Positions 7,538 to 15,311 of a DNA stretch of 19,969 nucleotides are shown here, one piece after another. The translations under genes were made by a program, and so were the position numbers. The stretch lies in assembly GCA_905200905.1 (NCBI GenBank), contig CAJKMA010000053.1, positions 1 through 19,969 on the forward strand, in the 5' to 3' direction. A model generated the notes under the pieces. That model searched no databases and was not told where the DNA came from. It saw only the letters and a list, made by a program, of their open reading frames with translations. This stretch comes from an uncultured Bacillota bacterium. Its GTDB lineage: Bacteria; Bacillota; Clostridia; Lachnospirales; Lachnospiraceae. The first letter of the stretch is position 1. Each line of letters begins with the position of its first letter.

Positions 7538-9031
7538 ATGAAAAAGAGAATCGTAGCGTTAGCTATGGCTGGTCTGATGGTTCTGTCAGCAGTAGGATGC
7601 GGACCAAATGTGAGCAAAGGAGGCTCAGAAGGAAAAGAGCAGGAAACAACTTCTGAAAAGAAAGAGAATTCCAAAGGTGACGGAGAAGTTGTATTGCAGG
7701 TTGTAGATATGAGTGATTCTACAAAAGCAAGAAGAGAAGAGTACAACAAAAAGTTTGAAGAAGAGAACAACTGTAAAGTGGAGTACACAGTATTGGCAGG
7801 AGATCAGTATCAGACAACCATTAACTCTTCTATCAAAGCAAACACTGCACCAGATTTATTTGCTCTTCCAGGTGGAGTGAAGCTGTCTACAGCAGTAGAA
7901 GAAGGCTGGTATATGCCTATGAATGATTATGTGGAAGAAGGATTTTTTGATACTTTTGCAGAAGGTGCATTAAACGAAGGTATTACAACAATGGACGGAC
8001 AGGTTTATGTACTTCCTGAATCAGCAAATATTGTAAATACTTTGGTATTTTACAACAAAAATGTTTTGGAGGATGCAGGAGTAGATACCGAGAATCTTCC
8101 AAAAACATGGAGTGAATTTAGAGAAGTGTGCAAACAGGTAACTGAAGCTGGAAAGGGAAAATATTACGGTATGATTGAAGGCGGAAAACAGGTAAATCGA
8201 CTGGAAATCGCTATCCGCGCATTGTCTTGTCTGGCTGGAAGCAAGTCAAACGATATTGGTGTTATCAGCATGGTAGATGGAAAGAATGTTTTAAATTCCG
8301 ACGCTATGATTCAGGCTTTTGATTTTTATAGTGGACTGGTACAGGACGGCAGTTTCCATCCAGACACTGTAAACTTGGCAGCGCCAGAAGCAAGAGCATT
8401 GTTTGCGCAGAATCAGGCAGCATTTCTGATTCAGGGATCCTGGTGTATTTCAACTTGGGAAAAAGAGAATCCGGATTTAGAGTTTGGTGTTATGGAAATG
8501 CCAGTACCAGACGATGGAGCAAAAGGCGGACTTCCTTACATTGGTGCACAGCCATGGATGGGTATCTCCAAAACATCTGACAATCCTGAACTGGCAGCAA
8601 AATATCTCCAGGGGCTTTATTCTGAAGAATATCAGTCTGGTGTAGTGGAAGATGGTGGCTTTGTATCTGCTATTAAAGGTGTCAATGAGAAATATATGAA
8701 AGATGGTGTTATGAAGGATTATTATACACTGGCTTTAGAACAGGGTAAACTTTGCCCAGACCCAATTGTAGGCAATGCAGATGCATCTGCTGTTTACGCA
8801 AACATTACAGAAATTTCTCCAAACTTAGGACAGATTGTACAAGGTACTCTTACAGGAAAAACAGATTATAAAGATACTTTGAATACATTAGCTGAAAATA
8901 CCCAGAAAGAATGGGAAAACGGAATTAAAAAAGCGCAGGAAGCTGGCGCTGAAGTTTCTGCAGAAGACTTCGAATTTAAAAATTGGAATCCTTTAGAAGA
9001 CTATACAGCAGAAGATTATCAGAACAAATAA
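7538..9031 (+). CDS. Extracellular sugar-binding lipoprotein of the ABC importer
   Basis: A solute-binding protein of the family-1 (carbohydrate) type, 497 aa from the chosen start. The start at 7538 follows a strong AAGGAGG (7522-7528) and gives a lipoprotein signal: MKKR, a hydrophobic stretch, then LSAVGC with Cys21 as the predicted lipidation site. Starts further upstream would overlap the permease and destroy this signal. A Ser/Glu/Lys-rich linker (residues about 24-45) precedes the binding domain. SBP_bac_1-like features include WSEFREVCKQVTEAG, LFAQNQAAFLIQGSW and a late GISKTSDNPELAAKYL stretch. It is the last gene of the operon, with an intrinsic terminator directly after the stop. 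It should capture the sugar on the outer face of the membrane and deliver it to the two permeases. Confidence 0.95.
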   Translation: MKKRIVALAMAGLMVLSAVGCGPNVSKGGSEGKEQETTSEKKENSKGDGEVVLQVVDMSDSTKARREEYNKKFEEENNCKVEYTVLAGDQYQTTINSSIKANTAPDLFALPGGVKLSTAVEEGWYMPMNDYVEEGFFDTFAEGALNEGITTMDGQVYVLPESANIVNTLVFYNKNVLEDAGVDTENLPKTWSEFREVCKQVTEAGKGKYYGMIEGGKQVNRLEIAIRALSCLAGSKSNDIGVISMVDGKNVLNSDAMIQAFDFYSGLVQDGSFHPDTVNLAAPEARALFAQNQAAFLIQGSWCISTWEKENPDLEFGVMEMPVPDDGAKGGLPYIGAQPWMGISKTSDNPELAAKYLQGLYSEEYQSGVVEDGGFVSAIKGVNEKYMKDGVMKDYYTLALEQGKLCPDPIVGNADASAVYANITEISPNLGQIVQGTLTGKTDYKDTLNTLAENTQKEWENGIKKAQEAGAEVSAEDFEFKNWNPLEDYTAEDYQNK

Positions 9032-9032
9032 G

Positions 9033-9075
9033 AGGAAATTGCCGGGGTGTATATCATCTCGGCATTTCCTTTTTA
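9033..9075 (+). terminator. Intrinsic terminator of the sugar-transport operon
   Basis: Arms AGGAAATTGCCG (9033-9044) and CGGCATTTCCT (9060-9070) pair with one bulged T, and TTTTT overlaps and follows the right arm. It separates the sugar island from the rpsL promoter that begins about 30 bases further on. Confidence 0.85.
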
Positions 9076-9103
9076 TAAATCTTAAAAATTGTAGAAAAAA
9101 TCC

Positions 9104-9132
9104 TTGACAGGTGAAATCTTCCTATATATAAT
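9104..9132 (+). promoter_or_regulatory. Promoter of the rpsL-rpsG-fusA operon (consensus sigma-A)
   Basis: A perfect TTGACA (9104-9109), a 17-bp spacer and a perfect TATAAT (9127-9132). Transcription should start near 9139. Such a full-consensus promoter fits very high expression of the str operon. It makes this operon independent of rpoBC, from which it is separated by the sugar island. Confidence 0.93.
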
Positions 9133-9138
9133 GAAGAG

Positions 9139-9262
9139 GTATGCGTGAGAAATAGGGATTTTATGCGCATATGAGATTATTCATATGATGAATAACTGGC
9201 AGCCACTTTATTTCTTCTATAATAATATAGAAGATGTGCAAATTTTACAGGAGGTGAAAGGA
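9139..9262 (+). promoter_or_regulatory. rpsL 5' leader with two small hairpins
   Basis: About 124 bases lie between the expected transcription start and the rpsL start codon. Two inverted repeats are visible: CATATGA/TCATATG (9168-9174, 9181-9187, loop 6) and TCTTCTAT/ATAGAAGA (9213-9220, 9227-9234, loop 6). The second ends about 15 bases before the AGGAGG (9249-9254). They could shield or present the ribosome site or stabilise the mRNA; no known leader class is recognised. Confidence 0.4.
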
Positions 9263-9682
9263 ATGCCAACATTTAACCAGTTAGTAAGAAAAGGACGTCA
9301 GACTTCCGTGAAAAAGTCTACAGCACCTGCACTTCAGAAGAGCTACAACTCTTTACAGAAAAAATCTTCTGATATGTCTTCTCCACAGAAGAGAGGTGTA
9401 TGTACAGCTGTTAAGACTGCTACACCAAAGAAGCCTAACTCAGCTCTTAGAAAAATCGCCAGAGTTCGTCTTTCAAACGGAATCGAAGTAACAAGCTACA
9501 TTCCAGGAGAAGGTCACAACTTACAGGAGCACAGCGTTGTTCTGATCCGTGGTGGTAGAGTAAAAGACTTACCAGGTACCAGATATCATATCATTCGTGG
9601 TACATTAGATACAGCAGGTGTTGCTAACAGACGCCAGGCTCGTTCTAAATATGGTGCTAAGAGACCAAAAGACAAAAAATAA
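9263..9682 (+). CDS. rpsL: 30S ribosomal protein S12
   Basis: 139 aa, the normal size for Clostridia. It contains MPTFNQLVRKGR, the Firmicutes-type insert (about residues 27-41), TPKKPNSALRK (54-64) and the GEGHNLQEHS and GGRVKDLPG loops. S12 sits at the decoding centre. The lysines and proline whose substitution gives streptomycin resistance (in TPKKPNS and VKDLPG) are all wild type. The reading frame is open back to an ATG at 9185, but the ATG at 9263 is right: it follows AGGAGGTG by a normal distance and matches the family N-terminus exactly. First gene of the str operon. Confidence 0.98.
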   Translation: MPTFNQLVRKGRQTSVKKSTAPALQKSYNSLQKKSSDMSSPQKRGVCTAVKTATPKKPNSALRKIARVRLSNGIEVTSYIPGEGHNLQEHSVVLIRGGRVKDLPGTRYHIIRGTLDTAGVANRRQARSKYGAKRPKDKK

Positions 9683-9889
9683 GAAACTATGAAAATCCAT
9701 GAGTGACGGACAGATAGTCTGTTGCCTTAAATTATAGATTCACAGTACTAACTATCAATCATTTGTGCCGGGATTCCACAAGCCCAGTAGTGGCTGCGGG
9801 TTTAGATAGAGAATTTACCGTGCGAACATGCAGAATAGTTTGTGTGAGTACCTATGATTTAATCGGAAGTGATTAAGGAGGGAAGTAAC
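9683..9889 (+). promoter_or_regulatory. Long structured rpsL-rpsG intercistronic region
   Basis: 207 bases with no gene, long for a ribosomal-protein operon. Foldable elements: GGACAGA/TCTGT..CC hairpin (9708-9726); a possible closing helix AACTAT/ATAGTT (9750-9755 with 9835-9840); inside it TTGTG/CACAA (9763-9767, 9777-9781) and AGCC/GGCT (9781-9784, 9792-9795, which shares base 9781 with the previous helix). In E. coli the S12-S7 spacer binds S7 and controls S7 translation; this region could play the same role, but no match to that site was shown. No internal promoter or terminator is convincing. Confidence 0.4.
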
Positions 9890-10360
9890 GTGCCACGTAA
9901 AGGACATACTCAGAAAAGAGACGTTCTGGCTGATCCAATGTACAACAGCAAGGTAGTTACAAAACTTATCAACAGCGTTATGTTAGATGGTAAGAAAGGT
10001 GTAGCTCAGAAGATTGTTTATGGTGCATTCGCCAGAGTGGAAGAAAAAGCTGGTAAACCAGCAATCGAAGTATTCGAAGAAGCAATGAACAACATCATGC
10101 CAGTATTAGAAGTAAAAGCAAGACGTATCGGTGGTGCAACATATCAGGTACCTATCGAAGTTAGACCAGACAGACGTCAGGCTTTAGCTCTTCGTTGGTT
10201 AACAATGTTTTCTCGTAAAAGAGGAGAGAAAACAATGGAAGAAAGACTGGCTAACGAATTATTAGATGCAATGAACAACACAGGCGCATCTGTTAAGAGA
10301 AAAGAAGACATGCATAAGATGGCTGAAGCAAATAAAGCATTTGCTCACTATCGTTTCTAA
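9890..10360 (+). CDS. rpsG: 30S ribosomal protein S7
   Basis: 156 aa, normal length. It contains MPRKGHTQKRDVLADPMY, the LINSVMLDGKK helix, VEVRPDRRQ-type IEVRPDRRQALALRW and the C-terminal HKMAEANKAFAHYRF. S7 nucleates assembly of the 16S rRNA 3' major domain. It begins with GTG at 9890, seven bases after AAGGAGGG (9875-9882). A GTG start at 9869 would add seven residues (beginning IKEGSN after the Met) that overlap the ribosome site, so it is rejected. fusA follows 15 bases after the stop. Confidence 0.98.
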   Translation: MPRKGHTQKRDVLADPMYNSKVVTKLINSVMLDGKKGVAQKIVYGAFARVEEKAGKPAIEVFEEAMNNIMPVLEVKARRIGGATYQVPIEVRPDRRQALALRWLTMFSRKRGEKTMEERLANELLDAMNNTGASVKRKEDMHKMAEANKAFAHYRF

Positions 10361-10375
10361 GAGGAGGAAATCCAA

Positions 10376-12496
10376 TTGGCTGGAAGAGAATATCCGTTAG
10401 ATAGAACCAGAAACATTGGTATTATGGCGCACATTGATGCTGGTAAAACTACCACAACAGAGCGTATCCTGTATTATACCGGTGTAAACTATAAAATCGG
10501 TGATACTCATGAAGGTACTGCTACCATGGACTGGATGGAACAGGAGCAGGAAAGAGGTATCACAATTACCTCAGCCGCTACAACATGCCACTGGACACTG
10601 CAGGAGAACTGCAAACCAAAAGCTGGTGCTCTGGAACACCGTATCAATATCATTGATACTCCAGGACACGTTGACTTTACTGTAGAAGTTGAGCGTTCTC
10701 TGCGTGTACTTGACGGTGCTGTTGGTGTATTCTGTGCAAAGGGCGGTGTTGAACCACAGTCCGAAAACGTATGGCGTCAGGCTGACACATACAATGTACC
10801 ACGTATGGCATTCATCAATAAGATGGATATCCTTGGTGCAGATTTCTACGGCGCTGTAGAACAGATTAAAACAAGATTAGGAAAGAATGCAATCTGCATT
10901 CAGCTCCCAATCGGTAAGGAAGATGAATTCAAAGGAATCATCGACCTGTTTGAAATGAAAGCTTACATCTATAATGATGATAAGGGTGATGATATTTCTA
11001 TCGTTGATATCCCAGAAGATATGGCAGATGATGCAGAACTGTACCGTACAGAACTGGTTGAAAAAATCTGTGAATTAGACGATGATTTAATGATGGAATA
11101 TCTGGAAGGTGAAGAACCATCTACAGAAGCTTTAAAAGCAACTTTAAGAAAAGCAACATGTGAATGTGCTGCTGTTCCTGTATGCTGTGGTACAGCTTAC
11201 AGAAATAAAGGTGTTCAGAAACTTCTGGATGCGATCATTGAGTTCATGCCTTCACCACTGGATGTACCTGCTATTCAGGGTACAGATTTAGATGGTAACC
11301 CAATCGAAAAACATTCTTCTGACGATGAACCATTTGCAGCTCTTGCATTCAAGATCATGGTTGACCCATTCGTTGGTAAGCTTGCATTCTTCCGTGTATA
11401 TTCAGGAACAATCAACTCCGGTTCTTATGTTCTGAACTCTACAAAAGGAAAGAAAGAGCGTGTTGGACGTATCCTTCAGATGCATGCTAACAAACGTCAG
11501 GAATTAGACAAAGTATATGCTGGTGATATCGCTGCAGCTGTAGGTCTTAAATTTACAGTAACAGGTGATACCATCTGTGATGACCAGCATCCGGTAATTC
11601 TGGAATCCATGGAATTCCCAGAACCAGTTATCGAGCTGGCTATCGAGCCTAAGACAAAAGCAGGACAGGGTAAATTAGGTGAATCCTTAGCAAAACTTGC
11701 TGAAGAAGACCCAACCTTCCGTGCTCATACAAATCAAGAAACAGGACAGACCATTATCGCAGGTATGGGTGAGCTTCACCTGGAAATCATCGTTGACCGT
11801 CTGCTTCGTGAATTCAAAGTAGAAGCTAACGTAGGTGCTCCACAGGTTGCTTACAAAGAAACCTTCACAAAACCAGTTGATGTTGACAGCAAATATGCTA
11901 AACAGTCTGGTGGACGTGGACAGTATGGTCACTGTAAAGTTAAATTCGAGCCAATGGATGCCAACGGTGAAGAACTGTTCAAGTTCGAATCCACAGTTGT
12001 TGGTGGTGCTATTCCTAAGGAATACATTCCAGCAGTTGGCGAAGGTATCGAGGAAGCTATGAAAGCCGGTATTCTTGGTGGATTCCCAGTAGTTGGTGTT
12101 TCTGCTAACGTATATGATGGTTCTTACCATGAAGTCGACTCTTCTGAAATGGCATTCCACATTGCCGGTTCTCTGGCATTCAAAGATGCTATGGCAAAAG
12201 CTTCACCAGTATTGCTGGAGCCAATCATGAGAGTTGAAGTTACAACACCAGAAGATTACATGGGTGATGTTATCGGTGATATCAACTCCCGTCGTGGTCG
12301 TATCGAAGGTATGGATGATATCGGCGGTGGTAAGATGATCCGTGGATACGTTCCGCTGGCTGAAATGTTCGGATACGCAACAGACCTGCGTTCCAGAACA
12401 CAGGGGCGTGGTAACTACTCCATGTTCTTTGAAAAATATGAACCAGTTCCAAAATCCGTACAGGAAAAAGTTCTGGCAGGAAAATCAGATAAATAA
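10376..12496 (+). CDS. fusA: Elongation factor G
   Basis: A 706-aa translocation GTPase. P-loop AHIDAGKT (residues 18-25), switch region ERGITITSAATT, DTPGHVDF (G3), NKMD (G4), and the later RGQYGHCKV and GGKMIRGYVPLAEMFGY segments of domains IV-V are all present. The start is TTG at 10376; it follows AGGAGG (10362-10367) by eight bases and gives the standard MAGREYPLDRTRNIGIMAHID N-terminus. Length and motifs indicate the canonical housekeeping EF-G rather than a tetracycline-resistance paralogue. It is translated from the rpsL transcript; the hairpin-containing spacer and separate promoter after it set tuf somewhat apart. Confidence 0.98.
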   Translation: MAGREYPLDRTRNIGIMAHIDAGKTTTTERILYYTGVNYKIGDTHEGTATMDWMEQEQERGITITSAATTCHWTLQENCKPKAGALEHRINIIDTPGHVDFTVEVERSLRVLDGAVGVFCAKGGVEPQSENVWRQADTYNVPRMAFINKMDILGADFYGAVEQIKTRLGKNAICIQLPIGKEDEFKGIIDLFEMKAYIYNDDKGDDISIVDIPEDMADDAELYRTELVEKICELDDDLMMEYLEGEEPSTEALKATLRKATCECAAVPVCCGTAYRNKGVQKLLDAIIEFMPSPLDVPAIQGTDLDGNPIEKHSSDDEPFAALAFKIMVDPFVGKLAFFRVYSGTINSGSYVLNSTKGKKERVGRILQMHANKRQELDKVYAGDIAAAVGLKFTVTGDTICDDQHPVILESMEFPEPVIELAIEPKTKAGQGKLGESLAKLAEEDPTFRAHTNQETGQTIIAGMGELHLEIIVDRLLREFKVEANVGAPQVAYKETFTKPVDVDSKYAKQSGGRGQYGHCKVKFEPMDANGEELFKFESTVVGGAIPKEYIPAVGEGIEEAMKAGILGGFPVVGVSANVYDGSYHEVDSSEMAFHIAGSLAFKDAMAKASPVLLEPIMRVEVTTPEDYMGDVIGDINSRRGRIEGMDDIGGGKMIRGYVPLAEMFGYATDLRSRTQGRGNYSMFFEKYEPVPKSVQEKVLAGKSDK

Positions 12497-12516
12497 TTAT
12501 TTAAAACAAATAAAAC

Positions 12517-12552
12517 TTGCAAATATCCTTGATTTGCAATATAATCAAGGAT
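12517..12552 (+). promoter_or_regulatory. tuf promoter embedded in a perfect palindrome
   Basis: TTGCAA (12517-12522), a 17-bp spacer and a perfect TATAAT (12540-12545) give tuf its own promoter. A perfect 9-bp inverted repeat, ATCCTTGAT (12525-12533) and ATCAAGGAT (12544-12552) with a 10-base gap, spans the spacer and the -10 box. As DNA it could be a repressor site; as RNA from the fusA side it could fold, but no T run follows, so it is a poor terminator. Confidence 0.7.
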
Positions 12553-12651
12553 AGCAGGTTGATTTTATCAGCCGCCTCGTTATGAGGCATCAAAATCTAA
12601 AAATAATAATTGCCCAAACGGGGCGCATGTTTAACAAGGAGGACATTCAAA
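12553..12651 (+). promoter_or_regulatory. tuf 5' leader with two hairpins
   Basis: Downstream of the promoter are GCCTC/GAGGC (12574-12578, 12584-12588, loop GTTAT), flanked by outer GATTTT/AAAATC (12561-12566, 12592-12597), and a compact GCCC/GGGC hairpin (12612-12615, 12621-12624). AAGGAGG (12635-12641) follows. The leader may stabilise the very abundant tuf mRNA or adjust translation; no known riboswitch is recognised. Confidence 0.45.
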
Positions 12652-13839
12652 ATGGCTAAAGCTAAATTTGAAAGAAGCAAACCGCATTGTAACATCGGTA
12701 CCATCGGACACGTTGACCATGGTAAAACAACTTTAACAGCTGCTATCACAAAAGTTCTTTCTACAAGAGTTGCTGGTAACACTGCTACAGATTTCGAAAA
12801 CATCGATAAAGCTCCAGAAGAAAGAGAACGTGGTATCACAATCTCTACTTCTCACGTAGAATATGAAACAGAAAGACGTCACTACGCTCACGTTGACTGC
12901 CCAGGACATGCTGACTACGTTAAGAACATGATCACAGGTGCAGCTCAGATGGACGGTGCTATCTTAGTAGTTGCTGCTACAGATGGTGTTATGGCTCAGA
13001 CAAAAGAACATATCCTTCTGTCTCGTCAGGTTAACGTTCCATACATCGTTGTATTCATGAACAAATGTGACATGGTTGACGACGAAGAATTACTTGAATT
13101 AGTAGAAATGGAAATCGTTGAGCAGTTAGAAGAATATGACTTCACAGACTGCCCAATCATCAAAGGTTCTGCTCTGAAAGCTCTGGAAGATCCAAACGGT
13201 CCATGGGGCGACAAGATCATGGAACTTATGGATGCTGTTGACAGCTTCATTCCAGATCCAGAACGTGATACAGATAAAAACTTCATCATGCCTGTAGAAG
13301 ACGTATTCTCTATCACAGGTCGTGGTACAGTTGCTACTGGTAGAGTAGAAGCTGGTACTCTTCATGTATCTGACGAAGTTGAAATCGTTGGTCTGAAAGA
13401 AGAAACACGTAAAGTAGTTGTAACTGGTATCGAAATGTTCCGTAAACTGTTAGACGAAGCTCAGGCTGGTGATAACATCGGTGCTCTTCTTCGTGGTGTT
13501 CAGAGAAACGAAATCGAAAGAGGACAGGTTCTTGCTAAACCAGGAAGCATCAAATGCCATACAAAATTCACAGCTCAGGTTTACGTACTGAAAAAAGACG
13601 AAGGTGGCCGTCATACACCATTCTTCAACAACTACCGTCCACAGTTCTACTTCAGAACAACAGACGTAACAGGTGTATGTAACTTACCAGAAGGTACAGA
13701 AATGTGCATGCCTGGCGATAACATCGAAATGACAATCGAACTGATTCACCCAATCGCTATGGAGCAGGGTCTTAGATTCGCTATCCGTGAAGGTGGACGT
13801 ACAGTAGGTTCAGGTGCTGTTGCATCTATCATCGAGTAA
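12652..13839 (+). CDS. tuf: Elongation factor Tu
   Basis: A 395-aa GTPase that brings aminoacyl-tRNA to the ribosome. Motifs: GHVDHGKTTL P-loop (19-28), ERERGITIS switch I, DCPGHADY, NKCD, and SALKALE. Domains II and III are intact through RTVGSGAVASIIE. An in-frame start at 12610 would add 14 residues, but ATG 12652 follows AAGGAGGACATTC and gives the canonical MAKAKFERSKPHCNIGTIGH. It has its own promoter and leader and ends at a strong terminator. Last gene of the str cluster. Confidence 0.98.
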   Translation: MAKAKFERSKPHCNIGTIGHVDHGKTTLTAAITKVLSTRVAGNTATDFENIDKAPEERERGITISTSHVEYETERRHYAHVDCPGHADYVKNMITGAAQMDGAILVVAATDGVMAQTKEHILLSRQVNVPYIVVFMNKCDMVDDEELLELVEMEIVEQLEEYDFTDCPIIKGSALKALEDPNGPWGDKIMELMDAVDSFIPDPERDTDKNFIMPVEDVFSITGRGTVATGRVEAGTLHVSDEVEIVGLKEETRKVVVTGIEMFRKLLDEAQAGDNIGALLRGVQRNEIERGQVLAKPGSIKCHTKFTAQVYVLKKDEGGRHTPFFNNYRPQFYFRTTDVTGVCNLPEGTEMCMPGDNIEMTIELIHPIAMEQGLRFAIREGGRTVGSGAVASIIE

Positions 13840-13872
13840 TCGTCAACTGTCGATAGAATAAATATAAATTGA

Positions 13873-13937
13873 ACACCGAAAGGTGTATTGTGTCCAAACG
13901 TAAGATACCCCAGAACCGAAAGGTTTCTGGGGTTTTT
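13873..13937 (+). terminator. tuf terminator with tandem GAAA-loop hairpins
   Basis: A first hairpin ACACC-GAAA-GGTGT (13873-13886) lies about 21 bases before a second, stronger one: CCCCAGAACC (13908-13917), GAAA loop, GGTTTCTGGGG (13922-13932, one bulged T), followed by TTTTT (13933-13937). The second is a typical intrinsic terminator. The first, with the same stable GNRA loop but no T run, may protect the mRNA 3' end. Confidence 0.9.
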
Positions 13938-13978
13938 CTGTTGGAAAAAACTACAGTCATGACATAGAATAAGAAGTT

Positions 13979-14021
13979 TTGTAAATTTCGGCAACATATT
14001 GCCAAAATAGAATTGTATAAT
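13979..14021 (+). promoter_or_regulatory. WYL-gene promoter with GGCAA-N4-TTGCC element
   Basis: A -10 TATAAT (14016-14021) has no normal -35; at that place sits the inverted repeat GGCAA-CATA-TTGCC (13990-14003). A nearly identical arrangement, with the same 26-base distance from GGCAA to TATAAT, lies before the 186-aa gene at 16132-16173. About 30 of 42 aligned bases agree over the whole element, with blocks TTGTA, TTTCGGCAA, TTGC and TTGTATAAT. The palindrome at -35 suggests a bound regulator, most simply the WYL protein encoded here. Confidence 0.7.
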
Positions 14022-14055
14022 ATAATCATATAAAAGGATTGTTATGGAGGCAATA

Positions 14056-15279
14056 ATGGATAACGAAAAGAAGATAGTACACGATTTTAATTTTATTGGA
14101 AGAATACTTGAACTTTTGAAGATTTTGCAAGAAGAAACAGATGAGTATACAACCATTTCGCAAGCCCAAATTAAGAAGTTAATGAAAGAACGTGAGCATC
14201 CTTGTTCTGAGAGGACATTGACAGATTATTTGAAAGTTATGATGAAGGAATTAAATCCAGAGGATGAGGATGGTTTTATAGATGATTTATATACGATTGA
14301 TGACTATAAGATTATTCCAAAAGGATTAGAGGAAAAACTCTATGCACGTGATTTAGGGTTAAAGAAAGAAGGTTCTAAGAAACTTCAATTAAGAAATCTC
14401 AGATATAATCACTTGTTTTCTTTTGAAGAGCTGAATCAGGTTGTTGAGGCAATTCTCTTTTTGAAAAATATAGATGCTGAGACAAAAGAAAAGTTAATAA
14501 AAAAACTTCAGAAACTAACGAGTGTGAACTATTCTAAATATTGTCCATTTATTAGTGAAACAACAGGGAAAGTGAGTACAAATATTTCAAATGTCTATGA
14601 AGAGTCACGGGTCGATGAAGTTGTAGTAAGAAAGAATCTGGAAATCATCCGAAGGGCAATTGAAGCAGATAATGGTATTGGAAAGAAAATAGCATTTCAT
14701 TTTAACGGATATAATGAGAAAAAAGAGCTTGTGGCAAGACAAAGGAACTCTGATGAAAAGATGACTTATGTAGCGAATCCGTATTATGTGATTCTATATA
14801 ATGGGAAATATTATTTAGTATGCAGTGTGGAACCTTATGATAATGTTGCATTTTACAGAATTGATTTGATGTCTGATATTACAGACAAAACGAAAGTGTC
14901 CGTATTGGATAATAAAACAGTTGTGTCAGAGAGAAGAAAGCCTAAGCGTCATGTAAAGGGACTTCCAATAGAATGGAATGATACAATAGCGTCCAGATTT
15001 CAGTCAGAACATATGTATATGTTTTTTGGTGATCCATGTCGTATAAGATTAAAGTTAGATAAGGATAGATATACACTCTTGCATGACTATTTTGGAGAAC
15101 GCTATAGGTTTATCAAACATATGGATGAAAGATGGGATGAGGTAGAAGTAATATGTGTTCCCAAAGCAATGGAATCGTGGGCCTTACAATGTTCGGAGTA
15201 TGTGGAGGTGCTGGAACCGATTACATTACGAGAGAGTATTTTTGAAAGATGTCAGAAACTTTTAGAACGTTATAAATAA
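14056..15279 (+). CDS. WYL-domain transcriptional regulator
   Basis: About 407 aa. Residues about 12-70 form a DNA-binding helix-turn-helix region (RILELLKILQEE, then CSERTLTDYLKVMMKEL). The centre (about 195-290) matches a WYL ligand-sensing domain: NPYYVILYNGKYYLVC, then VAFYRIDLMSDI, where the usual W-Y-L positions read as KYYL. The C-terminal 90 residues resemble the WCX extension. WYL regulators bind nucleotides or nucleic acids in several phage-defence and DNA-damage systems; the ligand here is unknown. The start is placed at ATG 14056, five bases after GGAGG (14046-14050); an ATG at 14044 overlaps that site. It precedes an unrecognised gene by 32 bases in the same transcript and has a palindrome at its -35 position, so autoregulation is likely. 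Confidence 0.87.
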   Translation: MDNEKKIVHDFNFIGRILELLKILQEETDEYTTISQAQIKKLMKEREHPCSERTLTDYLKVMMKELNPEDEDGFIDDLYTIDDYKIIPKGLEEKLYARDLGLKKEGSKKLQLRNLRYNHLFSFEELNQVVEAILFLKNIDAETKEKLIKKLQKLTSVNYSKYCPFISETTGKVSTNISNVYEESRVDEVVVRKNLEIIRRAIEADNGIGKKIAFHFNGYNEKKELVARQRNSDEKMTYVANPYYVILYNGKYYLVCSVEPYDNVAFYRIDLMSDITDKTKVSVLDNKTVVSERRKPKRHVKGLPIEWNDTIASRFQSEHMYMFFGDPCRIRLKLDKDRYTLLHDYFGERYRFIKHMDERWDEVEVICVPKAMESWALQCSEYVEVLEPITLRESIFERCQKLLERYK

Positions 15280-15311
15280 ATATTATAGTGAACGTAAGGA
15301 GGAAAGAGTAT

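Noticed and set aside
9185..9262. In-frame 26-codon extension of S12
   Set aside because: No ribosome site before ATG 9185, the added residues match no S12 family member, and the downstream start has a strong AGGAGG.
11687..12160. Antisense open frame opposite fusA
   Set aside because: Composition reflects the strong codon bias of fusA on the other strand; no recognisable protein features.
12525..12552. Palindrome after fusA as an intrinsic terminator
   Set aside because: The stem is AT-rich, the loop is 10 bases and no T run follows; it overlaps a good promoter instead.
13746..14156. Minus-strand open frame across the tuf end, terminator and WYL start
   Set aside because: It crosses the tuf terminator and both flanking genes and has no ribosome site or coding features.
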